Of a stretch of DNA of 16,183 nucleotides, positions 14,358 to 16,183 are shown in pieces (the stretch's first letter is position 1; the number at the start of each line of letters is the position of its first letter). The notes beneath the pieces are model-generated. The model made no database searches. It was given only the letters and a program-made list of their open reading frames with translations, and was not told where the DNA came from. The stretch is taken from assembly GCA_937892135.1 (NCBI GenBank), contig CALAUK010000194.1, positions 1 to 16,183 on the forward strand, read 5' to 3'. Both the position numbers and the translations under genes were made by a program. This DNA comes from an uncultured Clostridia bacterium. GTDB lineage: Bacteria; Bacillota; Clostridia; UBA1381; UMGS1253.

Positions 14358-14771
14358 ATGAAGCCTACGATTAAAGAAACAATAATAGTTGAGGGAAAAT
14401 ACGATAAAATAAAGTTAGACTCTGTTGTAGATGCAACAATTATAACAACCGAGGGCTTTGGGATATATAACGACAAGAAAAAACGCGAGTTTATAAGAAG
14501 CCTTGCAGAAAAAACAGGCCTTGTTATTATGACAGACCCCGACAGTGCGGGATTTATGATAAGAAGCTTTATCTCTCAGGGGATTGATGAAAAGAAGATT
14601 AAACAAGCCTATATCCCCGATATTTTTGGCAAGGAAAAAAGAAAAACAGCACCGGGAAAAGAGGGAAAGCTTGGCGTTGAGGGTGTAGATTGCGAAATTA
14701 TTATTGAGGCTTTAAGAAAAGCGGGCGCAACAATAGACGGCAAGGCAAAAGAAGAAAACAAAGATTTTTAG
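14358..14771 (+). CDS. rnmV: Ribonuclease M5-like Toprim protein, C-terminally truncated
   Basis: RNase M5 performs the final trimming of 5S rRNA in Bacillota. The Toprim domain is complete: E12 in VEGKYD and the D60-x-D62 pair in TDPDSAG are the metal-binding residues. IPDIFGKEK and PGKEGKLGVEGVDCEIIIEALRKAG follow as usual for M5 and begin the C-terminal domain. The protein then ends after GKAKEENKDF at 137 residues, whereas family members are about 180-190. Most of the C-terminal domain (ITK..FF..GLSGG-type sequence in relatives) is missing, and no frame downstream restores it. Activity is therefore doubtful. ATG 14358 has GGGAG (14347-14351) 6 nt upstream. ksgA, the frequent next gene, is absent. 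It is 56 bases behind hpf. The sequence after the stop has a different character, so an insertion or deletion end near 14765 is suspected. Confidence 0.82.
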   Translation: MKPTIKETIIVEGKYDKIKLDSVVDATIITTEGFGIYNDKKKREFIRSLAEKTGLVIMTDPDSAGFMIRSFISQGIDEKKIKQAYIPDIFGKEKRKTAPGKEGKLGVEGVDCEIIIEALRKAGATIDGKAKEENKDF

Positions 14772-14986
14772 ACTTTGAAATTATTCTTGTTTTCCTTTTT
14801 GTTTTAGCTTGTTTTTTGGTTCCGATATGTATTCTTAATCTAACATCTTGGCTTATTGTCCTAGATATATTATTCCTAATTCTTGTGGAGAGTATATATA
14901 TAATAGGTTCTGTTCGCAGAGACAATAAAATATGTGCAGAGATAACTAAAATCGAAAATGACATTAGGAGAAAGTATAACGTCTAA
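14771..14986 (+). other. Start-less open stretch encoding two hydrophobic segments, -1 frame of rnmV
   Basis: In the -1 frame relative to rnmV, 71 sense codons run from 14771 to a TAA at 14984-14986. The stretch has a 20-residue hydrophobic segment (IILVFLFVLACFLVPICIL), a second one (WLIVLDILFLILVESIYIIG), then a charged tail (SVRRDNKICAEITKIENDIRRKYNV). The open frame reaches back to 14708 inside rnmV. There is no ATG, no plausible ribosome binding site, and the only TTG (14816) falls inside the first segment. Open runs this long are expected about once by chance in AT-rich DNA, and T-rich DNA reads as hydrophobic. It may be noise, a decayed small membrane protein, or a frameshift extension. 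Confidence 0.2.
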
Positions 14987-15119
14987 TCCTTCGCAGACTC
15001 CTGAACCTCCCATCTCTTCCGCAACCCACAATCTTGAATCCAGCATACTCAGACGGGCATGTTGCAGCAGAACCCGTAATGTATCAGTTTAATCTTAACA
15101 CCCCAGCTGTAACACAACT

Positions 15120-15154
15120 CAGGGTATGATTCTAGTACCCTGTTTTGTTTTGAT
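15120..15154 (+). terminator. Intrinsic terminator
   Basis: CAGGGTA (15120-15126) pairs with TACCCTG (15136-15142) around a 9-nt loop and is followed by TTTTGTTTTGATTT. It would end the transcript that passes through rnmV and the following open stretch. Confidence 0.7.
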
Positions 15155-15214
15155 TTGAACTTTTAGGTTATGTTGATACAGAAGAAGTAATATTGGTCCC
15201 AGGTTCTACAGACA

Positions 15215-15389
15215 AATATTTTAAGTTGAAATATTCCATCGCCTTCAGCAGCTGCTCAACAGGAGTCGACGCTTCAGAGGCCAGTAGATACAGCTTAATA
15301 TTTTAACTCAAAATATTTCATCAAAAATGATCACCGGAACCAGAACTTCAGGCTGGGAAACAAAACCAAATATTCTATGTTAAAATATT
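15215..15389. repeat. Three 21-bp AT-rich dyad sites
   Basis: Units at 15215-15235, 15297-15317 and 15369-15389 each consist of AATATT, a 9-bp core (TTAAGTTGA, TTAACTCAA, CTATGTTAA) and AATATT. Pairwise they match at 17 or 18 of 21 positions. The reverse complement of the first matches the second at 19 of 21, so the consensus is dyad-symmetric. Spacing between starts is 82 and 72 bp. Four further single AATATT hexamers lie close by. The pattern resembles binding sites of a dimeric protein or iterons. Confidence 0.65.
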
Positions 15390-15492
15390 ACAAGAGCAAT
15401 ATTACCGGGATACTGTTTTGTTGCAGAAATATTTTTGCAGAAGAATTTCCTATCTAAGTGTAGAAATATTACAGAAGAAATGTTTTGTTTGA

Positions 15493-15501
15493 TGTTATAA
15501 T
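15493..15501 (+). promoter_or_regulatory. Extended -10 box, no gene downstream
   Basis: TGTTATAAT matches the extended -10 pattern perfectly, without a recognisable -35. A hairpin (GCCTTA 15513-15518 with TAAGGC 15531-15536) follows shortly downstream. Confidence 0.35.
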
Positions 15502-15549
15502 GCTTTGTTATTGCCTTATAAACCTCTTTTTAAGGCTGTAACTGGTCTA

Positions 15550-15558
15550 TGGTATAAT
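15550..15558 (+). promoter_or_regulatory. Second extended -10 box, overlapping a palindrome
   Basis: TGGTATAAT matches the extended -10 pattern perfectly. The predicted start is near 15565, inside the palindrome 15555-15570, which would suit a repressor-controlled promoter. Confidence 0.4.
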
Positions 15559-15570
15559 CTTATAAGATTA
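15555..15570. repeat. 16-bp perfect palindrome
   Basis: TAATCTTATAAGATTA is its own reverse complement. It covers the last four bases of the -10 box and the predicted start site of the second tail promoter, the usual place for an operator. Confidence 0.6.
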
Positions 15571-15643
15571 ACTTCTACAACCTGTTAAAACTAAATTAAA
15601 CACCTAAATAAAGGTACAGATAACAGGTTTTGTTCTTTGATTT
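15565..15643 (+). ncRNA. Candidate short RNA or leader ending in a hairpin and U tract
   Basis: AACCTGTTA (15579-15587) pairs perfectly with TAACAGGTT (15621-15629). An inner ACCT/AGGT stem sits between them, and TTGTTCTTTGATTT follows. With the promoter at 15550-15558 this makes a self-contained unit of about 75-80 nt. It has no reading frame worth naming. No known RNA family was recognised, and it may be only a terminator. Confidence 0.3.
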
Positions 15644-15855
15644 AATATTATCCTATAACTATATAACTAAGGATAACTAAGGCACTATTCCTCCCTTTCT
15701 TTCTCTCCCAATAGTAGGGGGTACCTTTTCGCATTACAGTGCATTGTAGTGGGGTTTTTCTTTGAGATCATCTGAGACAGGATTACTGTAGAAATGTTTT
15801 GTTTTGACCGAAAATTCTTCAGAAAAAACGAAAAAAATCAAAAAAAACTTCAGTT

Positions 15856-15878
15856 TGGTAGCAGAAATGGTAGCAGAA
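15856..15878 (+). repeat. Two-copy tandem repeat, 12-bp period
   Basis: TGGTAGCAGAA occurs at 15856-15866 and again at 15868-15878, separated by one base. It follows an A-rich run (15834-15848). No function is apparent. Confidence 0.6.
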
Positions 15879-16183
15879 TTTGAAGCTGTGTTCTGTTGAG
15901 TGATTTGTAAGTAGTTGATTTTCTAGTGGTTGGAAATGCCATTCGGAAGCTTGATATGGAAACACAAGTCAGAAATGATAGTCGGTTTTTGAGAGCCCTG
16001 AACAGGGAGATTAGATACTTGTTTTTTTGCTTGGAATCTTATAGTTTTGCTGCTAAATAGCTTCCTGTTGTGAGGTGAGAATCAAGTATAGGAAGATACT
16101 TCATTGACATATTGGACTTTACGAAATTGTTTTGTTGTGTTCCACTATTTGACCGACACTATGGGTCGTATGCACTCTGACGC

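Larger units (their letters stand above)
15476..15804 (+). repeat. 15-bp direct repeat pair within a TGTTTTGTT-rich stretch
   Basis: AGAAATGTTTTGTTT is exactly repeated at 15476-15490 and 15790-15804. The inner TGTTTTGTT also occurs at 15141, 15414 and 16128, with a one-base variant near 15626. Short words TTGCAGAA (15421, 15435) recur as well. Confidence 0.6.
14987..16183. other. Gene-free tail with repeats and signals
   Basis: No reading frame of credible length with a start and ribosome binding site occurs on either strand over 1.2 kb, unlike the rest of the window, where genes nearly touch. No tRNA, rRNA, CRISPR or recognisable transposase was seen. What it holds are a terminator (15120-15154), three 21-bp dyads (15215-15389), two extended -10 boxes, a 16-bp palindrome, a long hairpin and short direct repeats. 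A 10-bp palindrome AGCAGCTGCT at 15247-15256 is also present. Its origin is unknown. Confidence 0.6.

Noticed and set aside
14763..14771. Programmed -1 frameshift heptamer at the rnmV stop
   Set aside because: The zero-frame heptamer is A GAT TTT, which does not fit X XXY YYZ; only a single-tRNA slip on TTT is possible.
14701..14964. Minus-strand reading frame of 87 codons over the rnmV end
   Set aside because: No family resemblance, no ribosome binding site seen, and it straddles the rnmV coding end; no better than chance.
14996..15488. Three consecutive protein-like open stretches (to about 15128, 15308 and 15488) that could be a decayed gene
   Set aside because: Each is about 45-50 codons without a start codon; with this base composition several such runs are expected by chance over six frames, and no family could be recognised.
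15995..16008. CCCTG-AA-CAGGG hairpin as terminator
   Set aside because: The loop would be two bases, leaving only a 4-bp stem, and the T run is 15 bases further on.
14772..16183. tRNA gene, CRISPR array or insertion sequence in the tail
   Set aside because: No T-loop-like GGTTCRA motif in a foldable context, no regularly spaced identical repeats of CRISPR length, and no transposase frame or matching terminal inverted repeats were found.

Overview
The window reads like a stretch of chromosome from an anaerobic, low-GC Gram-positive bacterium (Bacillota, most likely class Clostridia). Supporting this are AT-rich codons, strong AGGAGG-type ribosome binding sites, intrinsic terminators, a CdaA/CdaR cyclic-di-AMP module, a SpoIIIE/FtsK translocase, a long-form hibernation factor and an RNase M5-type Toprim protein. 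The genus cannot be read from the sequence. All identifications come from motif reading; no database search was run.

Layout. Positions 1-309 hold the C-terminal end of a histidine phosphatase, followed by a bidirectional terminator (313-346). From about 8577 down to 352 every gene is on the minus strand. In transcription order these are cdaA-cdaR (c-di-AMP synthase and its YbbR-domain regulator); a small secreted protein, a YycH-like membrane-anchored protein and an ftsK/spoIIIE translocase; a GH88 unsaturated glucuronyl hydrolase; and rnpB, the RNase P RNA. The secreted/YycH-like/FtsK group starts at an extended -10 promoter carrying a perfect match to the WalR (YycF) box TGTWAH-N5-TGTWAH. 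The rnpB promoter lies inside the 3' end of the GH88 gene.

From 8689 the strand switches. A divergent promoter drives a pyridoxal/pyridoxamine kinase, a 1011-residue double GT-C membrane glycosyltransferase whose second half is a protein O-mannosyltransferase (PMT), and a GT2 polyprenyl-phosphate hexose synthase. The last two form a compact donor-plus-transferase pair for glycosylating exported proteins or polymers. After these come hpf, with its own promoter and a structured leader, and an rnmV-like gene.

The rnmV-like gene stops at 137 residues, losing most of the usual C-terminal region. Everything to its right (14772-16183) lacks a credible gene. That 1.4-kb tail contains a terminator, three near-identical 21-bp dyad sites, two extended -10 promoters, a 16-bp palindrome and a hairpin/U-tract that could end a short RNA. 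It may be the edge of an inserted element, a decayed locus or an assembly join.

The minus-strand genes share a cell-envelope theme: c-di-AMP signalling, a possible WalRK-type regulon site, and a chromosome translocase at the septum. The plus-strand glycosyltransferase pair extends that theme to surface glycosylation. The most interesting leads are the double GT-C fusion with its donor synthase, the WalR-like box before the YycH-like gene, and the truncated rnmV with its dyad-rich tail.
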